Assembly (NCBI GenBank): GCA_902775375.1
Contig: CACYLU010000011.1
Span: 1 to 64,000, forward strand
Length of the DNA: 64,000 bases
Origin: an uncultured Bacteroidales bacterium
Lineage (GTDB): Bacteria; Bacteroidota; Bacteroidia; Bacteroidales; Bacteroidaceae
Reading direction: 5' to 3'
The notes below the pieces were generated by a model, which searched no databases, had not been told where the DNA came from, and saw nothing but the letters and a program-made list of their open reading frames with translations. The translations under genes and the position numbers were made by a program. This document shows, in pieces, positions 17,078 through 25,653 of this stretch (the stretch's first letter is position 1; each line of letters opens with the position of its first letter).

Positions 17078-18529
17078 TTAACTGCGTTTCCAGAAATTAG
17101 GAGTGAAGAGTAAGATGACTGTAAAAATTTCCAAACGACCGATGAGCATCAAGAAACTCATAAGCCATTTTCCAGCATCGGGCATGCTGTTCCAAGTGCT
17201 AGCTGGCCCAAAACTTCCTAAGGCTGGACCCATGTTGCCGAGCGCAGAGACAGAACAGCCTATGGCTTCTATGAAATCTATCCCAATAGCAGATAGGAAG
17301 ATACTACTGCCAAATATGATGATAATATAAATGAAGCAAAATGCCATGACAGTGCTAAGTAGTGATGGGGGAGCTACTTGTTTGTCGATCCTAATAGGGA
17401 GAACAGCATTGGGGTGAAGGATATGCTTAAATTCATTCATCAATACCTTAAAAAGCACAAAAACTCTGATACATTTCAAACCTCCGGATGTGCTGCCAGC
17501 ACATGCTCCAACAAGCATAATAAGCAACAACAAACCCCATATGGCAGAAGGCCATAGCATATAGTCGCATGTACTGAAACCTGTTGATGTCTGAAGTGAA
17601 ACCACCTGGAATAGGGAGTACCTGAATGCATCTTCACTTTCAATATCCTGACTAACCCACAACATAATAGTAATAGCAAAAGTAAAGATAATTACTATCA
17701 GTGCGTAACATTTCAATTCACTGTCTTTAAACGCCCTATTAAATTTGCCACTTACAAAAAGAATAAGCAGACTATAGTTGATACCAGAAATGAACATGAA
17801 AACAATGATAACATATTCAATATAAGGTGAGTGGTAATATGCGATACTCTCTTGATGTGTGGAGAACCCACCTGTACCTGTAGTGGTTAAGGCATGACAG
17901 ATGCTGTCGAAACTGCCCATACCTCCAAGCATCAATAAAACGAAGAGCAGTGCAGTGATGCCGATATAAATACTCCATACCCAGCGGGCTGTAATACCAA
18001 TGCGAGGCGTTACTTTATTATGAGTAGGACCACTTACTTCTGCAGCAAACATTTGTAAGCCACTAATACCCAAGAATGGCAATAGGGCTATGGTGAAGAT
18101 GATGATGCCCAAACCTCCGAACCATTGTGTTATACTGCGCCAGAAAAGCAGCCCATGGGGCATACTGTCAATGTCATCAAGAATAGTAGCGCCAGTGCTA
18201 GTAATGCCAGACATAGCTTCGAAGAATGCATTGGTGATAGATGGGATATGTCCCTGTAAATAAAAAGGTAACATACCGAACAATGCAAAAGCAAGCCAAG
18301 AAAAGGTTACCATAATATAGCCGTCACGACGAGTAAAGACTTTAGAACTCTTACGGCATAAGACTGTCATAAAAAAGCCAAAAACACCTGTTAGTCCTGC
18401 AGTGATGAGCAGACTTCTCAAGTCATCGTCTTGATAATATGCCGATATTCCGGAAGAAATCAGCAACATGACTGTTTCTAAAAGCAATAAGTTGCCAATA
18501 ACCCTTATGATAGCTTTATAGTTGATCAT
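17078..18529 (-). CDS. trkH: Potassium uptake protein TrkH
   Basis: This 483-residue polytopic membrane protein of the Trk/Ktr/HKT superfamily forms the K+ channel subunit. Four pore-loop repeats can be recognised, for example AMSGITSTGATIL, ALTTTGTGGFSTH, VSLQTSTGFSTCDY and VSALGNMGPALG, each with the selectivity glycine. Its start shares one base with the trkA stop (TGATG), so the two are translationally coupled. It is the last gene of dxs-trkA-trkH. Confidence 0.95.
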   Translation of the reverse strand: MINYKAIIRVIGNLLLLETVMLLISSGISAYYQDDDLRSLLITAGLTGVFGFFMTVLCRKSSKVFTRRDGYIMVTFSWLAFALFGMLPFYLQGHIPSITNAFFEAMSGITSTGATILDDIDSMPHGLLFWRSITQWFGGLGIIIFTIALLPFLGISGLQMFAAEVSGPTHNKVTPRIGITARWVWSIYIGITALLFVLLMLGGMGSFDSICHALTTTGTGGFSTHQESIAYYHSPYIEYVIIVFMFISGINYSLLILFVSGKFNRAFKDSELKCYALIVIIFTFAITIMLWVSQDIESEDAFRYSLFQVVSLQTSTGFSTCDYMLWPSAIWGLLLLIMLVGACAGSTSGGLKCIRVFVLFKVLMNEFKHILHPNAVLPIRIDKQVAPPSLLSTVMAFCFIYIIIIFGSSIFLSAIGIDFIEAIGCSVSALGNMGPALGSFGPASTWNSMPDAGKWLMSFLMLIGRLEIFTVILLFTPNFWKRS

Positions 18530-19869
18530 CAGTTAAAGAACTTCTCGATTTTCTGGATCGTTTGTTTAAGACAGAAAACCATTACATGGTCACCTGCTTC
18601 GATAAGAGTGTTACCTCTTACCAAAATTCCTTCACCATTGCGCACCATTCCACCGATGGTAGCACCACGAGGTAGACCAAGGTCTTTAACCATATGTTTG
18701 GTGGCACGTGCACCTTCCTTGACGGTAAACTCTGCTACATCAGCATCTGCAAAGGTCAGACATTTCACGTTGCTCACATCAGCATCCAACATCATTTGAT
18801 AGATATGTGACGCGGCAATCAGTTTTTTGTTGATGACGGTACCAATGTCAAGGCTCTCTGCCATACTGATATAGTCGATATTCTCTACTTCTGCCACAGT
18901 CTTCTCTACTCCCAAACGTTTGGCAGCCAAACACGCCAAAATGTTGGTCTCACTGTTGCCTGTTAGAGCTACAAAAGCATCAGTGTTTTGTAATCCTTCT
19001 TGCTTTAGCAAGTCTAGGTCGTGTCCATCTCCGTTGATGATCATAGTCTTATCGCTCAGCATGGTGGTAAGATAGCGACAACGGTCAGGATTCTGCTCAA
19101 TAATCTTCACTTGCATGTAGTCAGGTGCATACATAGCAGTTCGAATGGCAATGCGACTACCTCCCATAATCATCACGGTACGCACATCAGGATAGTCTTC
19201 TTTGCCAGCAATCTTACGTACATAAGGCACATATTTTCGGGTGGTGGTAAAATAGACTATATCATAGAGCTTGATTACATCGTTACCACCTGGTATGATA
19301 GTTTCGTTGCCACGTTTGATGGCTACAATATGATATGGCAGATCGGAAGAACCTAAATCTTTAAGTGGAATATTCAGAATTTCAGCTTTCTTACGCATCT
19401 TTGCACCAACTAGAATCAAAGCACCGTTGCTGAACTCCCACCATTGACGTACCCAACTCATGCGGATGGATGAAACGATTTCTTGGGCAGCCAGATGTTC
19501 AGGATAAATAAGAGAACCAATGCCCATGCGCTTGAAGAACTCTTGGTTCTTGGGTTCGATATATTCATATTTGTCGATACGGGCTACTGTCTTTTTGGCT
19601 CCTAAACTGCGTGCCAACATGCAGGCCATTGAATTAGTGCCTTCGTCAGGAGTTACAGCAATAAACAGATCGGCATCAGACGCTCCAATGTCTTTCAAGG
19701 CCTGAATAGAAATAGGAGAGGCTACCACTGTCATGAGATCGAAATTGTTGCCCAGTACACTGAGCTTCTCTTCGCTCTCATCCATCAGATAGATGTCCTG
19801 TTTCTCGCGTGAGAGCAGTTTGGCTAAATGAGTGCCCACAGCCCCAGCTCCTGCAATAATTATCTTCAT
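18529..19869 (-). CDS. trkA: Trk system NAD-binding regulatory subunit TrkA
   Basis: This 446-residue cytoplasmic protein has two RCK units. The first begins MKIIIAGAGAVGTHLAKLL with the GxGxxG nucleotide-binding turn. The second starts near residue 230 with VMIMGGSRIAIRTA. Each is followed by a TrkA-C type domain. It gates TrkH in response to nucleotides. It lies 29 nt after dxs and overlaps trkH by one base. Confidence 0.95.
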   Translation of the reverse strand: MKIIIAGAGAVGTHLAKLLSREKQDIYLMDESEEKLSVLGNNFDLMTVVASPISIQALKDIGASDADLFIAVTPDEGTNSMACMLARSLGAKKTVARIDKYEYIEPKNQEFFKRMGIGSLIYPEHLAAQEIVSSIRMSWVRQWWEFSNGALILVGAKMRKKAEILNIPLKDLGSSDLPYHIVAIKRGNETIIPGGNDVIKLYDIVYFTTTRKYVPYVRKIAGKEDYPDVRTVMIMGGSRIAIRTAMYAPDYMQVKIIEQNPDRCRYLTTMLSDKTMIINGDGHDLDLLKQEGLQNTDAFVALTGNSETNILACLAAKRLGVEKTVAEVENIDYISMAESLDIGTVINKKLIAASHIYQMMLDADVSNVKCLTFADADVAEFTVKEGARATKHMVKDLGLPRGATIGGMVRNGEGILVRGNTLIEAGDHVMVFCLKQTIQKIEKFFN

Positions 19870-19898
19870 ATCATTCTCTACTGTTATATTGCATGCGA

Positions 19899-21803
19899 TT
19901 ATAAATCAATGGTCAATGCTTTGTAAATGCCTTCCTCGTCCATTCCACACAAATGATAAAGTTCATCGGGGGTACCATGTTCAATGAATGAGTCAGGTAA
20001 GCCTATGCGCTTCACACGAGGTGCATAGCCTTGGTCAGCCATAAATTCAAGTACAGCACTACCCATACCTCCTTTTAATATACCGTCTTCTACGGTGACG
20101 ATGTGATGGAATTTCTTGCCTATCTCATCCAACATTTCAGTATCAATAGGCTTGAGGAATCGCAAATCATAGTGAGCGATGCTCAACCCTTTATCCTTTT
20201 CTGCCTTAACTATGGCATCAGCAGCTATATTGCCTATCGGACCGATGGTGATGACTGCCATATCTGAACCATCTTTTAATTGTCTACCCTTTCCAATAGG
20301 TAATTCTTCCATTGGTTGGTGCCAGTTGGTATTAACTCCTCTTCCTCTAGGATAGCGAATCACAAACGGGCCCTTATCTGGTAGTTGGGCCGTGAACATT
20401 AAGTTACGTAACTCCATTTCATTCATCGGAGAGGAGATTGTCAAGTTGGGTATAGGGCGTAAAGCTGCCATGTCGAGCATACCGTGATGTGTCGGACCGT
20501 CTTCACCAACGATGCCAGCCCTGTCGATACAAATAACTACTGGCAATTTGAGGAATGCAACATCGTGAGCGATATGATCGTATGCACGTTGCAAGAACGA
20601 AGAATAGATTGCGCAGAATGGCTGCATGCCTTCTTTTGCCAAACCACCACTGAATGTCACGGCATGTCCTTCGGCAATACCAACATCAAAAGTCCGTTCT
20701 GGAAATGCTTCCTTCAGTTTATTCATACTAGTACCTTGCAGCATAGCAGCTGTAATGCCTACGATCTTATCATTCTGTTTAGCCAATTCTACTAAAGTCT
20801 CACCAAATACATCCTGGTATTTGGGTGGCAGATTTGCTGTGTCTTCTGGAATACGTTCGCCAGTTTCTGGGTTGAACTTGCTGGTGGCATGCCAGAAGGC
20901 TGGGTCTTCTTCTGCAGGTTTAAAGCCTTTCCCCTTCTTGGTGTGCAGGTGCAATAGTTTAGGACCTTTCATGTCTTTGATGTTGTTCAGCACACGTATG
21001 ATCTCTTCTACGTTATGCCCATCAATAGGACCGAAATAACGTATGTTCAGGCCTTCAAACATGTTTTGCTGATTGGCAGCAATGGATTTGAGGCTATTGC
21101 CTAAACGTATGAACATCTTACGGCGCTCGTCATTGAGCAGCCCAAGTTTTTCCATTGCTATTGAAGCCTTGTAGCGAAGTTGGTTGTAGCTGGTTGTAGT
21201 TGTAAGATTCAACAGATAATGCTTCATACCACCAACACTGTTATCAATAGACATGTTATTGTCATTGAGGATTATCAACAGGTCATTGGGCATGGAAGAG
21301 GCATTGTTGAGACCCTCAAAAGCCAATCCGCCGCTCATGCTTCCATCGCCGATTACAGCTACCACATGTTTACGTTGTTCTCCTTTCAGTTGTGCTGCTA
21401 CCGCCATACCCAATGCAGCAGAAATGGAATTAGATGCATGTCCACAAGCGAAAGTGTCATAGTCGCTTTCTTCAGGAGAAGGGAATGGACGAATACCCTT
21501 GAACTGACGGTTGGTGGCAAAAGCTTCACGTCTACCTGTCAAAATCTTGTGCCCATAAGCCTGATGACCCACATCCCACACAATTAGATCCTGGGGCGTA
21601 TGGAATACATAATGCAAAGCTACTGTCAACTCTACAGTCCCCAAACTTGAACCAAAATGGCCAGGGTTGCGAGAAACTTCTTTGATAATGTCGTTTCTAA
21701 GCTCTTTGCAAACTTGGGGAAGTTGTTTTATAGGGATCTTCCGCAAATCTTCAGGGTCATTAATTTGTTCAAGCAGATTATATAATGGTAGTTTTTCGTT
21801 CAT
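19899..21803 (-). CDS. dxs: 1-deoxy-D-xylulose-5-phosphate synthase
   Basis: This 634-residue thiamine-diphosphate enzyme condenses pyruvate and glyceraldehyde 3-phosphate in the first step of the MEP isoprenoid pathway. It shows [20 protein letters not shown] with the catalytic His, the ThDP/Mg motif [16 protein letters not shown], and [15 protein letters not shown] in the transketolase-like half. Full length. First gene of dxs-trkA-trkH, a common Bacteroidales order. It is divergent from the GSCFA gene. Confidence 0.97.
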   Translation of the reverse strand: MNEKLPLYNLLEQINDPEDLRKIPIKQLPQVCKELRNDIIKEVSRNPGHFGSSLGTVELTVALHYVFHTPQDLIVWDVGHQAYGHKILTGRREAFATNRQFKGIRPFPSPEESDYDTFACGHASNSISAALGMAVAAQLKGEQRKHVVAVIGDGSMSGGLAFEGLNNASSMPNDLLIILNDNNMSIDNSVGGMKHYLLNLTTTTSYNQLRYKASIAMEKLGLLNDERRKMFIRLGNSLKSIAANQQNMFEGLNIRYFGPIDGHNVEEIIRVLNNIKDMKGPKLLHLHTKKGKGFKPAEEDPAFWHATSKFNPETGERIPEDTANLPPKYQDVFGETLVELAKQNDKIVGITAAMLQGTSMNKLKEAFPERTFDVGIAEGHAVTFSGGLAKEGMQPFCAIYSSFLQRAYDHIAHDVAFLKLPVVICIDRAGIVGEDGPTHHGMLDMAALRPIPNLTISSPMNEMELRNLMFTAQLPDKGPFVIRYPRGRGVNTNWHQPMEELPIGKGRQLKDGSDMAVITIGPIGNIAADAIVKAEKDKGLSIAHYDLRFLKPIDTEMLDEIGKKFHHIVTVEDGILKGGMGSAVLEFMADQGYAPRVKRIGLPDSFIEHGTPDELYHLCGMDEEGIYKALTIDL

Positions 21804-21910
21804 ATTGTACCACTTTAAAAATGTTACGTAGTCTCGGTATAAAAAGTGAGCATATTATGTCCTGCTCTCGACTTTCAGTAACTTTGGATGCAAATTTACA
21901 TAAAAAACAT

Positions 21911-21918
21911 TATCTTTG
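21911..21918 (+). promoter_or_regulatory. -7 element before the GSCFA gene
   Basis: TATCTTTG, a perfect -7 element. A transcript starting about 7 nt later would leave almost no leader for an ATG at 21927, so the start at 21945 is preferred. Confidence 0.5.
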
Positions 21919-21944
21919 CACGAAGAATGGGAAAAATTATCAAT

Positions 21945-22940
21945 ATGCATCTCTTTACAAGTGTAGAAATAAACAAAATCTCTCCACAGTTGGACTATCA
22001 TGACTTCCTGCTGTCCATGGGCTCTTGCTTTGCTTCAGAAATAGGTACACGTTTACAAGAGACGAAGATGCATTGCCAAGTCAATCCTTTTGGTGTATTG
22101 TACAATCCCATGAGTATTGCCTCCTCCTTGCATTCATTGTTAGAAAATAAATTTCCAACGGGGGATGATTTTATCTTTCACGAGGGATTATGGCACAGTT
22201 TATCTTTTCATGGAGATTTTTCTGCTCCTACTAGAGAAAAACTGCAGGAAAATATCCTGCACTCGTTCGATATAAGCAAGGATGTGTTAAAACAGGTCTC
22301 ATGCCTGTTGGTTACTTTCGGTTCTGCCTACGTTTATGAGTGGAAAGAAACTGGAAAGGTAGTGGCCAATTGCCATAAGCTGCCTGAGAGATGCTTTAAT
22401 AGAAGGCGCTTGGAAGTTAGTGAGATAGTAGATGTATACAGAGATTTGTTACAAGATATATGGCTAGTAAATCCCTCGATGAGGGTGCTGTTTACCGTTA
22501 GCCCTATTCGTCATGTGCGCGATGGATTACACGAGAACCAGCTTAGTAAGTCTACAATGTTATTGGCCATAGATCAACTAGAACATATGCATTCCGGGAA
22601 GGTGATGTATTTTCCCGCATACGAACTGTTGATGGATGAGTTGCGAGATTATCGCTTTTACGCCGAGGATTTGTTGCACCCTTCTCGTGTGGCAGTAGAT
22701 TATATATGGCAGCGTTTTACAGAGACTTGTTTCAATCAAGAAACTCTGATGACGATGAAAAGTGTTAAAGAAGTTAAAATAATGATGGATCATCGTCCTT
22801 TGCATCCCGAATCAGAAGAATATAATCGGTTTTTACATCAAATATTGTTAAAAATAGAAACACTTTCAGAAAAATATCCTTACTTTGACTTCGATAAAGA
22901 AAAAGAATCATGTCTTACCAGATTGAACAGATTGCATTAG
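21945..22940 (+). CDS. GSCFA-domain protein
   Basis: This protein is about 331 residues from the chosen ATG. It contains the family signature as MGSCFASEIGTRLQE near the N-terminus, followed by NPFGVLYNPMSI, TFGSAYVYEW and a C-terminal DLLHPSRVAVDYIW. This is an SGNH-hydrolase-like pattern (Ser early, Asp-x-x-His late). It is probably an acyl- or acetyl-esterase; the substrate is unknown. Start choice: earlier in-frame ATGs at 21888 and 21927 lie in or next to the -7 element at 21911-21918. The gene overlaps murF-alr by 31 nt, so they are co-transcribed. Confidence 0.85.
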   Translation: MHLFTSVEINKISPQLDYHDFLLSMGSCFASEIGTRLQETKMHCQVNPFGVLYNPMSIASSLHSLLENKFPTGDDFIFHEGLWHSLSFHGDFSAPTREKLQENILHSFDISKDVLKQVSCLLVTFGSAYVYEWKETGKVVANCHKLPERCFNRRRLEVSEIVDVYRDLLQDIWLVNPSMRVLFTVSPIRHVRDGLHENQLSKSTMLLAIDQLEHMHSGKVMYFPAYELLMDELRDYRFYAEDLLHPSRVAVDYIWQRFTETCFNQETLMTMKSVKEVKIMMDHRPLHPESEEYNRFLHQILLKIETLSEKYPYFDFDKEKESCLTRLNRLH

Positions 22941-25390
22941 AGGTTGGCGCATTTAGGGTAGGTGATATCCCTGCTACCATAGATTGGCTGTTGACCGATA
23001 GCCGTTCCCTCAGTTTTCCTGAGGCAACCCTGTTCTTTGCCTTGACGACAAAGCGCAACAGTGGCGCACACTATATTAAAGAGCTATACCAACGTGGTGT
23101 AAGAAACTTTGTAGTATCACGCTCAGACTATCCTGAGGTGGAAACCCTCAATATTCAGGATGCCAACTTTTTGTTGGTGCCCGATACATTAAGTGCCTTA
23201 CAGAAACTGGCACAAAGCATCAGAAAACGCTTCGACATCCCTGTCATAGGTGTTACTGGTAGCAATGGCAAGACCATCGTAAAAGAATGGTTGCACCAGT
23301 TGCTGAGCCCTGATAAGGTGGTGGTTCGTTCTCCTCGCAGCTATAATTCGCAGATTGGCGTTCCGCTCTCAGTATGGCAGTTGCACGAAGGTACTGAACT
23401 TGCCATTTTTGAAGCAGGTATTTCTCAACCAGGAGAGATGGAAGCCTTGCGTGATATCATACAACCTACCATTGGCGTATTGACCAACATTGGCGGGGCA
23501 CATCAGGAAAACTTCTTCTCGCGTCAAGTGAAATGTATGGAGAAGTTGACGCTTTTCAGAGACAGTGATGTGGTGATTTACAACGGAGATGATGATTTTA
23601 TCAACAATTGCGTGGGCAATTCATTGCTGGCTACACGTTCAATGGCTTGGAGCCGTAAAGATGCAGACCGGCCTTTATTTATAAGTAAAGTAGAGAAAGG
23701 TGATGAGAGTACTCTGATTGCATATAGGTATTTGGATATGGAGAATCAGTTTACGTTGCCATTCATCGACGATGCTTCAATAGAGAACTCTCTCAACTGC
23801 TTAGGTGTATGCTGCTACCTAATGCTCCCACCCGAGCAGATAGCTGAGCGTATGGCGCATTTGGAGCCAGTAGCTATGCGATTGGAGGTAAAAGAAGGAA
23901 AGAATAATTGCCTACTCATCAACGATAGTTACAATTCCGACCTTACATCGCTGGAATTGGCTTTGGATTTCCAATATCGTCGTTCGCAAGACAAACAGCT
24001 GAAGCGCACTTTGATACTCAGTGATATATTGGAGACAGGAAAGAAGGCCCATATGCTGTATGGTCAGGTGGCGCAACTCCTAAAAAGTAAAAACATAGAG
24101 CGTATCATTGGCGTAGGGGAGGAGATAAGTTCTTGTGCTGATGAGTTCAATATGGAAAAGTCTTTTTTCCTTTCTACCGAAGAGTTACTGAAAGCATTAG
24201 ATGAGCGTAAACTAAAATTTGATCACGAGATTATTCTTATTAAAGGTGCTCGTAAGTTCGGTTTTGACGAGTTGACAGAAGTTGTCGAAAAGAAGGTGCA
24301 CGAAACCATCTTAGAGGTTAACTTGGGCGCTTTGGTGGAAAACTTCAACTACTACCGAAGTTTGCTGAAGCCCAATACCAAAATGGTTTGTATGGTAAAA
24401 GCTTCGGCTTATGGCGCAGGTGCCATTGAGGTGGCACGCACGTTGCAGGATCATCGAGTGGATTACCTGGCAGTAGCAGTGGCTGATGAAGGAGCTGAGC
24501 TGCGTAAGGCTGGTATCCATGCCAACATTCTCATCATGAACCCTGAGATGACTGCGTTCAAGACGATGTTTGATTATAAACTGGAGCCTGAGGTCTATAG
24601 CTTCCATTGGCTGGAGGCATTGATTGATGCTGCAGAGAAAGAAGGTATTACCAACTTTCCAATACATATTAAGCTGGATACAGGTATGCATCGTTTGGGA
24701 TTTGCGCCATCTGAAATACCTGAACTGATTAAACGGCTTAAGAATCAGAATGCGCTGATTGCTCGCTCGGTATTTTCACATTTTGTTGGTAGTGATTCTG
24801 AGGAGTTCGATGCGTTCACATGTCGCCAGATGAACACGTTCTTGAAGGCGTCAAATGAGTTACAGGCAGCTTTCTCTCATAAGATATTACGACACATTTG
24901 CAACTCAGCAGGTATAGAGCGTTTCCCTAGTATTCAGCTTGATATGGTACGTTTGGGCTTAGGTCTTTATGGTATCAATCCTATCACAAATGCCGTGATG
25001 CACAATGTGTGCACCCTTAAGACTACCATCTTACAGATACACGACGTGCCAGCTGACGAAACGGTTGGCTATAGCCGAAAAGGTCACCTTACTAGGCCGT
25101 CGCGTATTGCAGCTATACCTATTGGCTATGCCGATGGCTTGAACCGTCATCTTGGCAATGGTCACTGTTACTGTCTTGTGAATGGCAAGAAAGCTCCCTA
25201 TGTGGGTAACATCTGTATGGATGTCTGTATGATTGATGTAACTGACATTGATTGCAAGGAAGGTGACAAAGTGGAGATATTTGGTGACAACTTGCCAGTA
25301 ACCGTGTTGAGCGACACATTGGATACCATCCCTTATGAGGTACTTACTAGTGTGAGCAACCGTGTAAAGCGTATATATTTTCAAGATTGA
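22910..25390 (+). CDS. Bifunctional MurF ligase-alanine racemase
   Basis: This 826-residue fusion carries two consecutive cell-wall functions. The N-terminal half (about 1-455) is MurF, which adds D-Ala-D-Ala to UDP-MurNAc-tripeptide, with the ATP motif VTGSNGKT and NDSYNSD. The C-terminal half (about 465-826) is a PLP alanine racemase with the PLP lysine in MVKASAYGAG (Lys497), the catalytic Tyr in VGYSRKG (Tyr721), IPIGYADGLNR and GNICMDVCMIDVT. This fusion is characteristic of Bacteroidota. It supplies D-alanine and uses the dipeptide in peptidoglycan precursor synthesis in the cytoplasm. It overlaps the GSCFA gene and lies 31 nt before tatA. Confidence 0.96.
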   Translation: MSYQIEQIALEVGAFRVGDIPATIDWLLTDSRSLSFPEATLFFALTTKRNSGAHYIKELYQRGVRNFVVSRSDYPEVETLNIQDANFLLVPDTLSALQKLAQSIRKRFDIPVIGVTGSNGKTIVKEWLHQLLSPDKVVVRSPRSYNSQIGVPLSVWQLHEGTELAIFEAGISQPGEMEALRDIIQPTIGVLTNIGGAHQENFFSRQVKCMEKLTLFRDSDVVIYNGDDDFINNCVGNSLLATRSMAWSRKDADRPLFISKVEKGDESTLIAYRYLDMENQFTLPFIDDASIENSLNCLGVCCYLMLPPEQIAERMAHLEPVAMRLEVKEGKNNCLLINDSYNSDLTSLELALDFQYRRSQDKQLKRTLILSDILETGKKAHMLYGQVAQLLKSKNIERIIGVGEEISSCADEFNMEKSFFLSTEELLKALDERKLKFDHEIILIKGARKFGFDELTEVVEKKVHETILEVNLGALVENFNYYRSLLKPNTKMVCMVKASAYGAGAIEVARTLQDHRVDYLAVAVADEGAELRKAGIHANILIMNPEMTAFKTMFDYKLEPEVYSFHWLEALIDAAEKEGITNFPIHIKLDTGMHRLGFAPSEIPELIKRLKNQNALIARSVFSHFVGSDSEEFDAFTCRQMNTFLKASNELQAAFSHKILRHICNSAGIERFPSIQLDMVRLGLGLYGINPITNAVMHNVCTLKTTILQIHDVPADETVGYSRKGHLTRPSRIAAIPIGYADGLNRHLGNGHCYCLVNGKKAPYVGNICMDVCMIDVTDIDCKEGDKVEIFGDNLPVTVLSDTLDTIPYEVLTSVSNRVKRIYFQD

Positions 25391-25421
25391 TTATTATTAA
25401 CATTATTAAAACAATAGAATT

Positions 25422-25643
25422 ATGGAAAATTTACTGTTAATGTTTATGCCTTCGGGCTCAGAGTGGATCATTATCGCATTGATCATCCTGTTGTTGTTTG
25501 GTGGAAAGAAGATTCCTGAACTGATGAAAGGTCTTGGCAAGGGCGTTAAGAGCTTCAAGGACGGCGTCAATGAAGCTAAGAACGAAATCAATGACGCTAC
25601 AAAGGAGTTGGAAGACAAGGATACTAAGGCAAAGGATAATTGA
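25422..25643 (+). CDS. tatA: Sec-independent translocase subunit TatA
   Basis: This 73-residue protein has a single N-terminal membrane helix (about 13-29), the hinge [16 protein letters not shown], an amphipathic helix and a charged tail ending KDTKAKDN. This is the normal TatA/E layout. It oligomerises at the inner membrane to form the Tat pore with TatC. No tatB is seen nearby, as is usual for two-component Tat systems. It lies 10 nt before tatC. Confidence 0.95.
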   Translation: MENLLLMFMPSGSEWIIIALIILLLFGGKKIPELMKGLGKGVKSFKDGVNEAKNEINDATKELEDKDTKAKDN

Positions 25644-25653
25644 TAAATAAAGA